A DNA stretch of 64,000 nt from Dyella sp. SG609 (GTDB lineage Bacteria; Pseudomonadota; Gammaproteobacteria; Xanthomonadales; Rhodanobacteraceae). Numbering within the stretch: the stretch's first letter is position 1; every line of letters starts with the position of its first letter. The translations under genes and the position numbers were made by a program. Under the pieces are notes generated by a model that searched no databases, was not told the DNA's origin, and saw only the letters and a program-made list of their open reading frames with translations. The stretch spans positions 1-64,000 of the forward strand of contig NZ_JAAZQJ010000011.1 in NCBI RefSeq assembly GCF_012275375.1, written 5' to 3'. This document shows positions 40,638 to 48,128 of this stretch, piece by piece.

Positions 40638-40793
40638 GGGAAGGCTCCGACAGGCATCGCGGCTCGATGCGTGGGATGGAACGCCTTGCCGCGGCCGACG
40701 GGGTTGATGGGTCTGCGGTCGATGGATATGGGGTTGATCGATCGCACCCCGGCTCTTTATGGTCCCGCTGACGATTCAAGTAGCGAGTACGCC

Positions 40794-41609
40794 ATGACCC
40801 TGCGCATTTCCCGTACCACCCAGCTGTGCATGTCGCTGTCCGGCCGCCCCGGCAATTTCGGTACGCGTTTCCAGAACTACCTGTATGAAGCGCTCGGCCT
40901 GGACTACGTCTACAAGGCCTTTACCACGCGCGACCTGCCCGCAGCCATCGGCGGCATCCGCGCGCTGGGCATCCGCGGCTGCGCGGTGTCGATGCCGTTC
41001 AAGGAAGCCTGCATTCCGCTGGTCGATGCGATCGATGCCTCGGCCAAGGCGATCGATTCGGTCAACACCATCGTCAACGACGATGGACAGCTGCGCGCGT
41101 ACAACACCGATTACATCGCGGTGGCGCGCCTGATCGAGCAGCATCGGGTTTCGCCCGATCTCACGCTGGCGCTGCGCGGCAGCGGCGGGATGGCGAAGGC
41201 GGTGGCTTGCGCATTGCGCGACAAGGGTTTCAAGCGTGGGCACATCGTGGCGCGCAACGAGGCCACGGGACGGGCGCTGGCGGAGAGTTGCGGTTATGCG
41301 TGGGCGCAGGATATGCGCGGTGTCGAGGCGCAGCTGCTGATCAACGTGACGCCGATCGGCATGGAAGGGCCGGAGGTGGATGCGCTGGCGTTCACCGAGG
41401 CGGAAGTGGAGCGCGCCAGCGTGGTGTTCGACGTGGTGGCGTTGCCGCCGGAGACGCCGGTGATACGGCTGGCGCGGGCGAAGGGGAAGTTGGTGATCAC
41501 CGGGGCGGAGGTGATCGTGTTGCAGGCGGTGGAGCAGTTCGTGCTGTACACGGGCGTGCGGCCGGAGGGTCGGCTGATCGCGGAGGCGGCGGCGCACGCG
41601 CTGTCGTAG
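40794..41609 (+). CDS. Shikimate-dehydrogenase-like protein (SdhL / HI0607 type)
   Basis: 271 residues from the ATG at 40794; upstream in-frame sequence is non-coding. The catalytic pair of the AroE family is conserved as K70 (VSMPFKEA) and D106 (AYNTDY). The nucleotide loop is LRGSGGMAKAVACAL. The SMPFKE version, in place of SVTxPxK, and the Arg-rich N-terminus fit the SDH-like (SdhL) subgroup, which has low shikimate activity. The physiological substrate is uncertain, and a housekeeping AroE is probably elsewhere. Confidence 0.85.
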   Translation: MTLRISRTTQLCMSLSGRPGNFGTRFQNYLYEALGLDYVYKAFTTRDLPAAIGGIRALGIRGCAVSMPFKEACIPLVDAIDASAKAIDSVNTIVNDDGQLRAYNTDYIAVARLIEQHRVSPDLTLALRGSGGMAKAVACALRDKGFKRGHIVARNEATGRALAESCGYAWAQDMRGVEAQLLINVTPIGMEGPEVDALAFTEAEVERASVVFDVVALPPETPVIRLARAKGKLVITGAEVIVLQAVEQFVLYTGVRPEGRLIAEAAAHALS

Positions 41610-41623
41610 TTCACCTAGTGAAT

Positions 41624-41810
41624 CCTTCTCCCTTCGGGAGAAGGTGGCGGCAGCCGGATGAGGGTTCGGGCGAAGTGGTGCGCCTCGCTCCGGTCGCACC
41701 CTCACCCCAGCCCCTCTCCCGGAGGGAGAGGGGCTTACGGTTGAGGCGACCCTCCGCTCACGGCTTCGCCCGGCCCCTCACCCCAGCCCTCTCCCCGGAG
41801 GGGAGAGGGG
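41624..41810. repeat. Family (c) hairpin repeat array between convergent genes
   Basis: Three imperfect hairpins are visible: CCTTCTCCC/GGGAGAAGG, CCCCTCTCCC/GGGAGAGGGG and CCCTCTCCCC/GGGGAGAGGG. They are separated by CACCCCAGCC and GGTGGCGGCAGCCGGATGAGG type segments. The array separates the SdhL-like gene from rmuC and may terminate both. Confidence 0.8.
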
Positions 41811-41811
41811 G

Positions 41812-43266
41812 TCAGTCGGTCGCTTCGTCGTCATCTTCCGTTTCTGCTTCGACGCTCGGCGCCTCCCCCAGCAACTGCTGCACCTGCTCCCCCGGCAGCG
41901 TCTCCACGTGCCGCAGCTTCCGCTCGATCGCCCGCGTGCGCACACCCGCCTGATCGATCACATTGCTCGCTTCCGTAAGCTTCTTGCGGGTCTTCTCCAA
42001 CACGCCGGCGAACTTGCCGAACTCCGTCTTCACCGCTGCCAGCAGCTGCCACACCTCGCTGCTGCGCTTCTCGATCGCCAGCGTGCGAAAGCCCATCTGC
42101 AGGCTGTTGAGCAGGGCGGTGAGGGTGGTGGGGCCGGCCAGGGTGATGCGGTAGTCGCGCTGCAGCAGGTCGGACAGGCCGGGGCGGCGGATCACTTCCG
42201 CGTACAGGCCTTCGGTGGGCAGGAACAGGATGGCGAAGTCGGTGCTGTGCGGCGGCGCCACGTACTTGCCGTGGATGCGCCTGGCTTCTTCGCGCACGCG
42301 CACTTCCAGCGCGCGGCCTGCGGCGAGCGCGGCGTCGGCATCGGCCGCCTCTTGTGCGTCGAGCAGGCGCTGGTAGTCCTCCACCGGGAATTTCGCGTCG
42401 ATCGGCAGCCACACCGGCTGCTCGTCCTGGCCGCCGGGCAGGCGGATGGCGTACTCCACGCGCTCGGCGGAGCCGGGCACAGTGGCGATATTGGCGGCGT
42501 ACTGCTCGGGAATCAGGATCTGCTCCAGCAGCGCGCCGAGCTGCACTTCGCCGAAGGTGCCGCGCGTTTTCACGTTGGTCAGCACGCGCTTGAGATCGCC
42601 CACGCCGGTGGCCAGGCTCTGCATCTCGCCCAGGCCGCGCTGCACCGCTTCCAGCCGCTCGGAGACCAGCTGGAAGGACTGGCCCAGGCGCGTCTCCAGC
42701 GTGTTCTGCAGTTTCTCGTCGACGGTGGCGCGCATCTGTTCGAGCTTGGCGGCGTTGTCGTCCTGGATCGCCTTGAGCTTGCTCTCCAGGGTGGCGCGCA
42801 CTTCGCCCAGGCGCTTTTCGTTGTCGGCGGTGAGCGCGGCCAGGCGCTGCTGCTGCTGTTCGCCGAAGCGGTTGAGCGCGAGGGTGAGCTCCTGGCGGCT
42901 GTGGCGCGCGTCCTCGGCCAAGCGCTGGGCCAGCGCCTGCAGGCCGGCGTCGGTGCGTTCGGTCAGCACGTTCAGGCGCTGGCCGAAGCCGTCGATGCGC
43001 TCGGCCTGGTGCTGGCTCATGCCGCCGAGCTGCTCGCCCATGTGCACGCGGAAGCGGTCGAAGCCCTGCTGCAGTTCCTCGCGGCCGGAGCGCTGCTCCT
43101 CGCGCAGGCTGCGCTGCAGGCGCTCGCCATCGTCTTTCAGCGCATCCAGCCGCGCGTGCAGGCCCAGGCCGCCGCCGTCGCGCGAACGCAGCAGCACGGC
43201 CAGCAAGGCCAGCGCGGCCAGGACGAGCAGGATCAGGATAAGCAGCAGGACTTCGGTAAGCGACAT
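41812..43266 (-). CDS. rmuC: DNA recombination protein RmuC
   Basis: 484 residues from the ATG at 43266 (MSLTEVLLLILILLVLAALALLAV). An N-terminal membrane anchor is followed by a long coiled coil (about 45-215). The RmuC nuclease-like domain follows: GDLKRVLTNVKTRGTFGEVQLGALLEQIL, LPIDAKFPVEDYQRL, FLPTEGLYAEVIRRPGL, GPTTLTALLNSLQMGF. RmuC limits inversions at short repeats in E. coli, of interest in this repeat-rich region. A stop codon immediately follows the family (c) array. Confidence 0.95.
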   Translation of the reverse strand: MSLTEVLLLILILLVLAALALLAVLLRSRDGGGLGLHARLDALKDDGERLQRSLREEQRSGREELQQGFDRFRVHMGEQLGGMSQHQAERIDGFGQRLNVLTERTDAGLQALAQRLAEDARHSRQELTLALNRFGEQQQQRLAALTADNEKRLGEVRATLESKLKAIQDDNAAKLEQMRATVDEKLQNTLETRLGQSFQLVSERLEAVQRGLGEMQSLATGVGDLKRVLTNVKTRGTFGEVQLGALLEQILIPEQYAANIATVPGSAERVEYAIRLPGGQDEQPVWLPIDAKFPVEDYQRLLDAQEAADADAALAAGRALEVRVREEARRIHGKYVAPPHSTDFAILFLPTEGLYAEVIRRPGLSDLLQRDYRITLAGPTTLTALLNSLQMGFRTLAIEKRSSEVWQLLAAVKTEFGKFAGVLEKTRKKLTEASNVIDQAGVRTRAIERKLRHVETLPGEQVQQLLGEAPSVEAETEDDDEATD

Positions 43267-43326
43267 GGCGGTTCCATACGGCAAGGCGCCAAGTGTACGC
43301 GCCCGCGTCTCATCCGCCGGGACCGC

Positions 43327-44235
43327 TCAGTGCGGTACCGGCGTGAGCTGCCAGTAATCGGCCGGGAAATGCAGCCGCAGCACGGCCAGTTCGTCCGAGG
43401 CGGCCGGCGGCGCGTAGGGCGTCGAGGTGCAGCCGTTGGCGATCTGGCGCGCGGCGGCGAGGCGCATGCGGCCGAACATGCCGCGGCCGGACTGCAGGTT
43501 GGCGACCAGCTCCTTGCCGTTGCTCTCCACGTCTTCCTGGCCGACCGAGATGCTGAAGCCGTCCGCCGAGATGCCGTCCGTATAGCCGGCGGGAGCCGGT
43601 ACGCCGGGCGGGCGCATGCTGATGCTCATCTGCTTGCCGCAGCTGCCGACGCTCACCACCTGGATCGAGGTCAGCAGCGCGCGCGCCAGCGAGTCTTCGA
43701 CGGTGAGCAGGTCGCCGCCCTGGCCGGCCGGTACGTCGATGCGCAGCATGTAGGCGTAGATGCCGTGGTGGAACAGATACGTACGCGAGTCGATTTCGCC
43801 GTCCCCCGCCTTCAAGCGCAGCGACATGATGCGTCCCGGCCACGCGCTGCCGTCGGGCCGGCGCAGCACAAAGTCGGCGGCGTCGTTCCACTGCGTGACG
43901 ATGTACTGGCCTTTCGCCTCGGCGACCTCGACGTCGCCGCGGAACTTCGCCTCCATCGAGGCGACGCTGGCGCTGCCGCCGATGGGGTAGATCATCATGT
44001 CGGTGCTGAGCGCGGGCGATGCCGAGTCGCTGAAGGTCAAGGCCACGCCGCCGGCGAACTGGCCTTCGTCGCCGTGGTTCACGCTGCGCGCCAGCGTGTA
44101 CTCCGCCGCGTACTTCGGCACGATGATGTAGGTGTCTTCTATCGGAACGCGCGGCTTGGCGCCAGGATTGCCCTGGGCATGGACGGCGCACAACGGCAGA
44201 CAAGCGAGCGCGAAGCTGGCGGCGATCCTGCGCAT
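43327..44235 (-). CDS. Secreted hypothetical protein
   Basis: 302 residues from the ATG at 44235 with AAGAGGA upstream. The signal peptide is MRRIAASFALACLPLCAVHAQ. The mature protein is beta-rich with a Cys in VVSVGSCGKQMSISMRPPG and another in IANGCTSTPY. I recognise no characterised domain. It lies between rmuC and rlmI in the same orientation, but gaps of 47 and 60 bases leave operon membership open. Confidence 0.75.
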   Translation of the reverse strand: MRRIAASFALACLPLCAVHAQGNPGAKPRVPIEDTYIIVPKYAAEYTLARSVNHGDEGQFAGGVALTFSDSASPALSTDMMIYPIGGSASVASMEAKFRGDVEVAEAKGQYIVTQWNDAADFVLRRPDGSAWPGRIMSLRLKAGDGEIDSRTYLFHHGIYAYMLRIDVPAGQGGDLLTVEDSLARALLTSIQVVSVGSCGKQMSISMRPPGVPAPAGYTDGISADGFSISVGQEDVESNGKELVANLQSGRGMFGRMRLAAARQIANGCTSTPYAPPAASDELAVLRLHFPADYWQLTPVPH

Positions 44236-44282
44236 ACGGTCGATTCCTCTTCGATCCTTTTGTGTCCGTTGGCTGACGGGCC

Positions 44283-45461
44283 TTACCAGACCCGGCAGAA
44301 CACCGCTTTCAGATAACGCCCTTCCGGCACGTCGCTGCGTACCGGATGGTCCGGGCCGGCGCCGCGCGCTTCCAGCACCTGGATCTCGCGGCCGGCGTTG
44401 AGCGCCACGCGGCGCAGCATTTCCAGGAAATCCGCCTCGCTCACCAGCCCTGTGCACGAGCAGGTCAGCAGCAGGCCGCCCGGCGGGATCACGTCCAGCG
44501 CGAGGCGGTTCATGGCGAAGTATTTCTTCAGCGCATCCACCACGCGGTTGCGGTCGCGGGTGAGCTTGGCCGGGTCCAGCACCACGGCGTCGTACTGCTC
44601 GCCGCGCGCGACGGCCGCGCGCAGCCAGTCGAAGATGTCGGCCTGTTCGAACTTCGCGTCCACGCCGTTGGCCGCCGCATTGGCGCGCGCCACCTCCAGG
44701 ATGCCCGCGTCCATGTCCACGCCGGTGGCCTCGCTGGCGCCGCCGGCCAATGCATGCACCGCGAAGCCGCCGGCGTTGCAGCACAGGTCCAGCATGCGGC
44801 GGCCGCGCGCCAGCTCGGCGAAACGGGCGCGGTTGTCGCGCTGGTCGGCGAAGAAGCCGGTCTTGTGGCCCAGGCCCGGCGCGGCATGGAAGCGCAGGCC
44901 GTGCTCGTGCACTTCCACCGGCGCGGGCGCCTCGGCGGCGCGGCAGTCGAAGGATTCCTGCTTCTGCACGTGGCTTTCGGCGAACCAGTACAAGCGTGCG
45001 CCGGGAAAGTGCTGCAGCAGCGCGGCGTGGATCGCCTCGCGGAATTTCCACATGCCGGCGGCGAAGTATTCGATCACCAGGATGTCGGCGTAGCGATCCA
45101 CGATCAGGCCGGAGAGCCCGTCGCCTTCGCTGTGCACCACGCGCCAGGCGTCGGTGGCCTGGTCCAGCGCCAGCCAGTCGCGGCGCAGCTGCACGGCGCG
45201 GGCGATGCGCGCGGCGATCCAGCCGGCATCGATGGCTTCGTCCGCGTCGGCGGTGAGCAGGCGCAGCGCGATGCGCGCATGGCCGTTCCAGAACGCGCGG
45301 CCGACGAAGCGGTCCTTGGCGTCCAGCACCTCCACCACGCTGCCGGGCGGCAGCCGCTCGGCGGGCTTGTGCACCTGCGCGGACCACACCCAGGGGTGGC
45401 CGGGCGTGCGGTCGGACTTCAGGCGGATGACGGGCAGGGAGGGGGAAGCGGGGCTGTTCAT
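44283..45461 (-). CDS. rlmI: 23S rRNA m5C1962 methyltransferase
   Basis: 392 residues. The N-terminal PUA domain (PVIRLKSDRTPGHPWVWSAQVHK), the RlmI EEHB domain and the SAM-binding domain (MLDLCCNAGGFAVHALAGGASEATGVDMD) are followed by VLDPAKLTRDR and LTCSCTG with the catalytic Cys. It methylates C1962 of 23S rRNA. Length matches E. coli RlmI (396). Confidence 0.94.
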   Translation of the reverse strand: MNSPASPSLPVIRLKSDRTPGHPWVWSAQVHKPAERLPPGSVVEVLDAKDRFVGRAFWNGHARIALRLLTADADEAIDAGWIAARIARAVQLRRDWLALDQATDAWRVVHSEGDGLSGLIVDRYADILVIEYFAAGMWKFREAIHAALLQHFPGARLYWFAESHVQKQESFDCRAAEAPAPVEVHEHGLRFHAAPGLGHKTGFFADQRDNRARFAELARGRRMLDLCCNAGGFAVHALAGGASEATGVDMDAGILEVARANAAANGVDAKFEQADIFDWLRAAVARGEQYDAVVLDPAKLTRDRNRVVDALKKYFAMNRLALDVIPPGGLLLTCSCTGLVSEADFLEMLRRVALNAGREIQVLEARGAGPDHPVRSDVPEGRYLKAVFCRVW

Positions 45462-45477
45462 CGGAGAATGATAACGG

Positions 45478-45564
45478 AGCGGGGAACGGGGATCGGGGAA
45501 TGGGGAACAAAGGCGCCGCGCGCTCCCGGCTTTTCCCGTTCCCCGTTCCCCGTTCCCCGTTCCC
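45478..45564. repeat. Family (b) GGGGAACGGGG inverted repeat
   Basis: GGGGAACGGGGATCGGGGAA on the left and four CGTTCCC-type heptamers on the right form an inverted pair directly upstream of rlmI and immediately after the membrane-protein gene. The same heptamer is found inside uvrD near 60841. Confidence 0.85.
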
Positions 45565-45567
45565 TGA

Positions 45568-46035
45568 TCAGCGCAACCGCAGCGCCAGCCAGGACAGCAG
45601 GGCCAGCAGGTTGATGCCCAGCCGCGACACGGCCGGCCCGGCCACCGCCAGCACGAAGCCCTGCGAACCGATATGCCAGTCCAGGCCCAGGTGCGGCGAG
45701 GACTGCAGGGTGGCGTAGATATTCACGAAGGCGCCGCAGTGCAGGCCGTAGCTGAGCACCGGCATGGCGATCAGCGGCAGCTGCAGCAGCTGGGCGATGC
45801 GCGAGAAGGTCACGCCGCGCTCGGTATTGCCCAGCAGCTCGAAGCCCGCCACCAGCACGAAGCCGTACAGCGCCAGCCCGATCACCGCCACGATCGAATC
45901 GTGCGTGCTGCCCAGCGGCAGCAGGCGGCGCAGCATGGTCACCAGGCCGTAGAAGCCGCCGGCGACTTCGAGGATGCCGATCAGGCGGAAAAGAAAGCTG
46001 CGCACGCGAGGGTTCCGTCGGCCAAAGAGCCGCAA
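45568..46035 (-). CDS. Integral membrane protein of unknown function
   Basis: 155 residues with four hydrophobic segments (about 15-35, 48-68, 83-103, 125-150) and basic ends. No characterised family is recognised. Its 3' end abuts the family (b) repeat and its 5' end a family (a) repeat. The start may be a GTG 11 codons downstream (VRSFLFRLIG). Confidence 0.7.
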   Translation of the reverse strand: MRLFGRRNPRVRSFLFRLIGILEVAGGFYGLVTMLRRLLPLGSTHDSIVAVIGLALYGFVLVAGFELLGNTERGVTFSRIAQLLQLPLIAMPVLSYGLHCGAFVNIYATLQSSPHLGLDWHIGSQGFVLAVAGPAVSRLGINLLALLSWLALRLR

Positions 46036-46060
46036 GCTTAGCCGGACGGAACGGCAGTGC

Positions 46061-46151
46061 GTAGGTTGGGGTGAGCGCCAGCGAACCCCAACATGGGCGT
46101 CGCTAAGGTGCGGGTGTGTGTTGGGGTTCGCTGGCGCTCACCCCAACCTAC
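46061..46151. repeat. Family (a) inverted repeat supplying the ygiC stop codon
   Basis: GTAGGTTGGGGTGAGCGC..GCGAACCCCAAC and the inverted copy ending GCTCACCCCAACCTAC. The TAG stop of ygiC (46148-46150, minus strand) is the GTAGG of the right arm, so the repeat truncated or replaced the native gene end. Confidence 0.85.
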
Positions 46152-47326
46152 GCCATCAGTACGCCGCGCGGTTCATCCACGATCGCATGCGGCACGAAGC
46201 GCGCCCCGTCCTGCGTCACCGGCGAGCGGTCCTCGCGGATGCCCATGCCGCAGGCGCGGTCGGCCACCACCCAGCTGCCGATCAGCGGAAAGGCGCCGCC
46301 CAGGTCCGGCAGCGGATGCCAGGCCTGGCGGATGCACGGCCCTGTGTAGGGGCCGCCGGTTTCCACGCGGCGCCCGTCCGGCAGGTGCATGGCGACGTTG
46401 GCGCCTTCGCGCGAATGCAGCGGCTTGCGCACCCAGCCGGGCTGCAGCGCGGCGCCGTCGTCGAAGGCGGCGGGCAGCAGGTTGGGGTGGCCGCGGTGCT
46501 TTTCCCACAGCAGGGGCAGGATGCCCTTGTTGCTGAGCACCGCCTTCCATGGCGGCTCGATCAGCTGCAGGCGCGAGCCGGGCAGATGGCGGCCGAACTC
46601 CTCGCGGAACAGATCCTCCAGCGGATACAGCTTGAACAGCGCGCCGATCGCGCGGTTGTCCAGGTCGGTGAAGCGCCCGTCCGCGCTGATGCCGATGTCT
46701 TCGATGGCGATCTCGCCGCTGTCGATGCCGGCCTGCAGCGCGCAGTCGCGCAGGTAGCCGACGGTGCCTTGATCCTCCGCCGACTCACGCAAGGCGGCGA
46801 ACAGGAACGGCCGCGCGATGTCGCGCGCGATCGCGCCGAAGGCTTCGATCAGGGCTTCCTGGATGGAATTGAACTGGTCCGCGCCAGCGGGCAGGCCGTT
46901 GCGCGCGAGCTGGTTTTCCAGCCATTCCCACTGGAAGAACGCGGCCTCGAACAGCGAGGTCGGCGTGTCGTAGTTGAACTCGTACAGCTTGGCCGGGCCG
47001 CGGCCGTCGTAGGCGAAGTCCATGCGGCCGTAGAGATGCGGCTGGCGTTCGCGCCAGCTGCGCGCGATCCAGTCCCAGTACGGCTCGGGGATCGCCAGCC
47101 GGCGCAGCTGCTGCTCGCTGGCGACGATGCCGTCGACCAGGTCCAGCGCCATGGCGTGCAGTTCTTCGGTCGGCGCTTCGATGTCGTCTTCGATCTGGCG
47201 CAGCGAGAAGGCGTAGTAGGCCGACTCGTCCCAGTACGGCTCGCCGTCGATGGTGTGGAAGACGAAGCCGCAGTCCTCGGCGCGAGCGCGCCAGTCCGGC
47301 CGCTCGCGGATGGCGATGCGGCGCAT
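46148..47326 (-). CDS. ygiC: Glutathionylspermidine synthase-family protein YgiC
   Basis: 392 residues from the ATG at 47326, overlapping the ygiB stop by one base. ATP-grasp features are ALYEFNYDTPTSLFEAAFFQWEWL (YEFNYDTPTSL), EPPWKAVLSNKGILPLLW and WVRKPLHSREGANV. The family ligates peptides or polyamines; YgiC does not make glutathionylspermidine in E. coli and its substrate is unknown. YgiB-YgiC is a conserved pair. The C-terminal residues GVLMA run into the repeat. Confidence 0.92.
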   Translation of the reverse strand: MRRIAIRERPDWRARAEDCGFVFHTIDGEPYWDESAYYAFSLRQIEDDIEAPTEELHAMALDLVDGIVASEQQLRRLAIPEPYWDWIARSWRERQPHLYGRMDFAYDGRGPAKLYEFNYDTPTSLFEAAFFQWEWLENQLARNGLPAGADQFNSIQEALIEAFGAIARDIARPFLFAALRESAEDQGTVGYLRDCALQAGIDSGEIAIEDIGISADGRFTDLDNRAIGALFKLYPLEDLFREEFGRHLPGSRLQLIEPPWKAVLSNKGILPLLWEKHRGHPNLLPAAFDDGAALQPGWVRKPLHSREGANVAMHLPDGRRVETGGPYTGPCIRQAWHPLPDLGGAFPLIGSWVVADRACGMGIREDRSPVTQDGARFVPHAIVDEPRGVLMA

Positions 47327-47886
47327 CAGCTGCCGGCCCGGCCGCGGAAGGAGGAACCGAAGCCGCCGCGGCTGACGGTGACGGCGCGGTCGGGCGTGGC
47401 GCTCACCGGCACCATCGCGCGCGAACCGCCGCTGTAGGCGCTGTAGCCGCCCGCGCCGCCGCCTGGGGTGGTGCGGCGGTCGTTCGGATCCGGCTGCTGC
47501 CACTGGCCGGCGCTGTTGCGGAAGGCAGGCCCGCCGGTGAAGCCCGGGGTGACGCTGCCGTTGCGCAGCATCTGCGAGACGAAGAAGCCGGCCATCATCG
47601 GCCCGAAGAAGGAATGGCCGCCGCTGTCGCGGCGTTCCTCGCAGCGGTCCCAGTCGTAGGTGGCCGCGCATTCCTGGCGGTTGGCGAAGCGTGGGCCGTT
47701 CTCGGCGGCGTCGGCCTTGGCCTTGGCGAAGGCCTGTTCGCAGGTGGCGCGGTCGCTGGTCTGCGCCACGCAGGCGTCCACCGAGGTGTACAGGCCCTCG
47801 CGGGTGGCCTCGTCGTCGCCGCAGGCGGTGAGGCAGAGCGGCACGCTGCTCATCAGCAGCAGGGCGGCGGTCCTTGAGCGTTTCAT
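47326..47886 (-). CDS. ygiB: YgiB-family (DUF1190) lipoprotein
   Basis: 186 residues from the ATG at 47886. The lipobox is LCLTAC, giving a lipidated N-terminal Cys. Conserved DUF1190 cysteines occur in SVDACVAQTSDRATCEQAFAKA and NRQECAATYDWDRCEE. The C-terminal part is Gly/Ser/Arg-rich and low in complexity. It is translationally coupled to ygiC. Confidence 0.9.
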   Translation of the reverse strand: MKRSRTAALLLMSSVPLCLTACGDDEATREGLYTSVDACVAQTSDRATCEQAFAKAKADAAENGPRFANRQECAATYDWDRCEERRDSGGHSFFGPMMAGFFVSQMLRNGSVTPGFTGGPAFRNSAGQWQQPDPNDRRTTPGGGAGGYSAYSGGSRAMVPVSATPDRAVTVSRGGFGSSFRGRAGS

Positions 47887-48128
47887 CCCGGCTTTCCCTT
47901 GGCGTCGGTCGCGGTAGCGAAGCGGCAAGCATGCCCGCGCCGGGGTGCGGAAGGAAGTTCCGCCCGGCAAGTTCTTTCGAGGGCGGGCGACATGGGGCGG
48001 TCACAATGCGACGGCGTTCATGACAGGGCGAAGTCCAGTCCCGACCTAGGGTTAGCCCCAGTAGGCGGCTCCCGGTGCGGGGTTCTCCAATAGCGGCTCC
48101 CCCGTTTTCTTCGTAAAGGCTTACGACC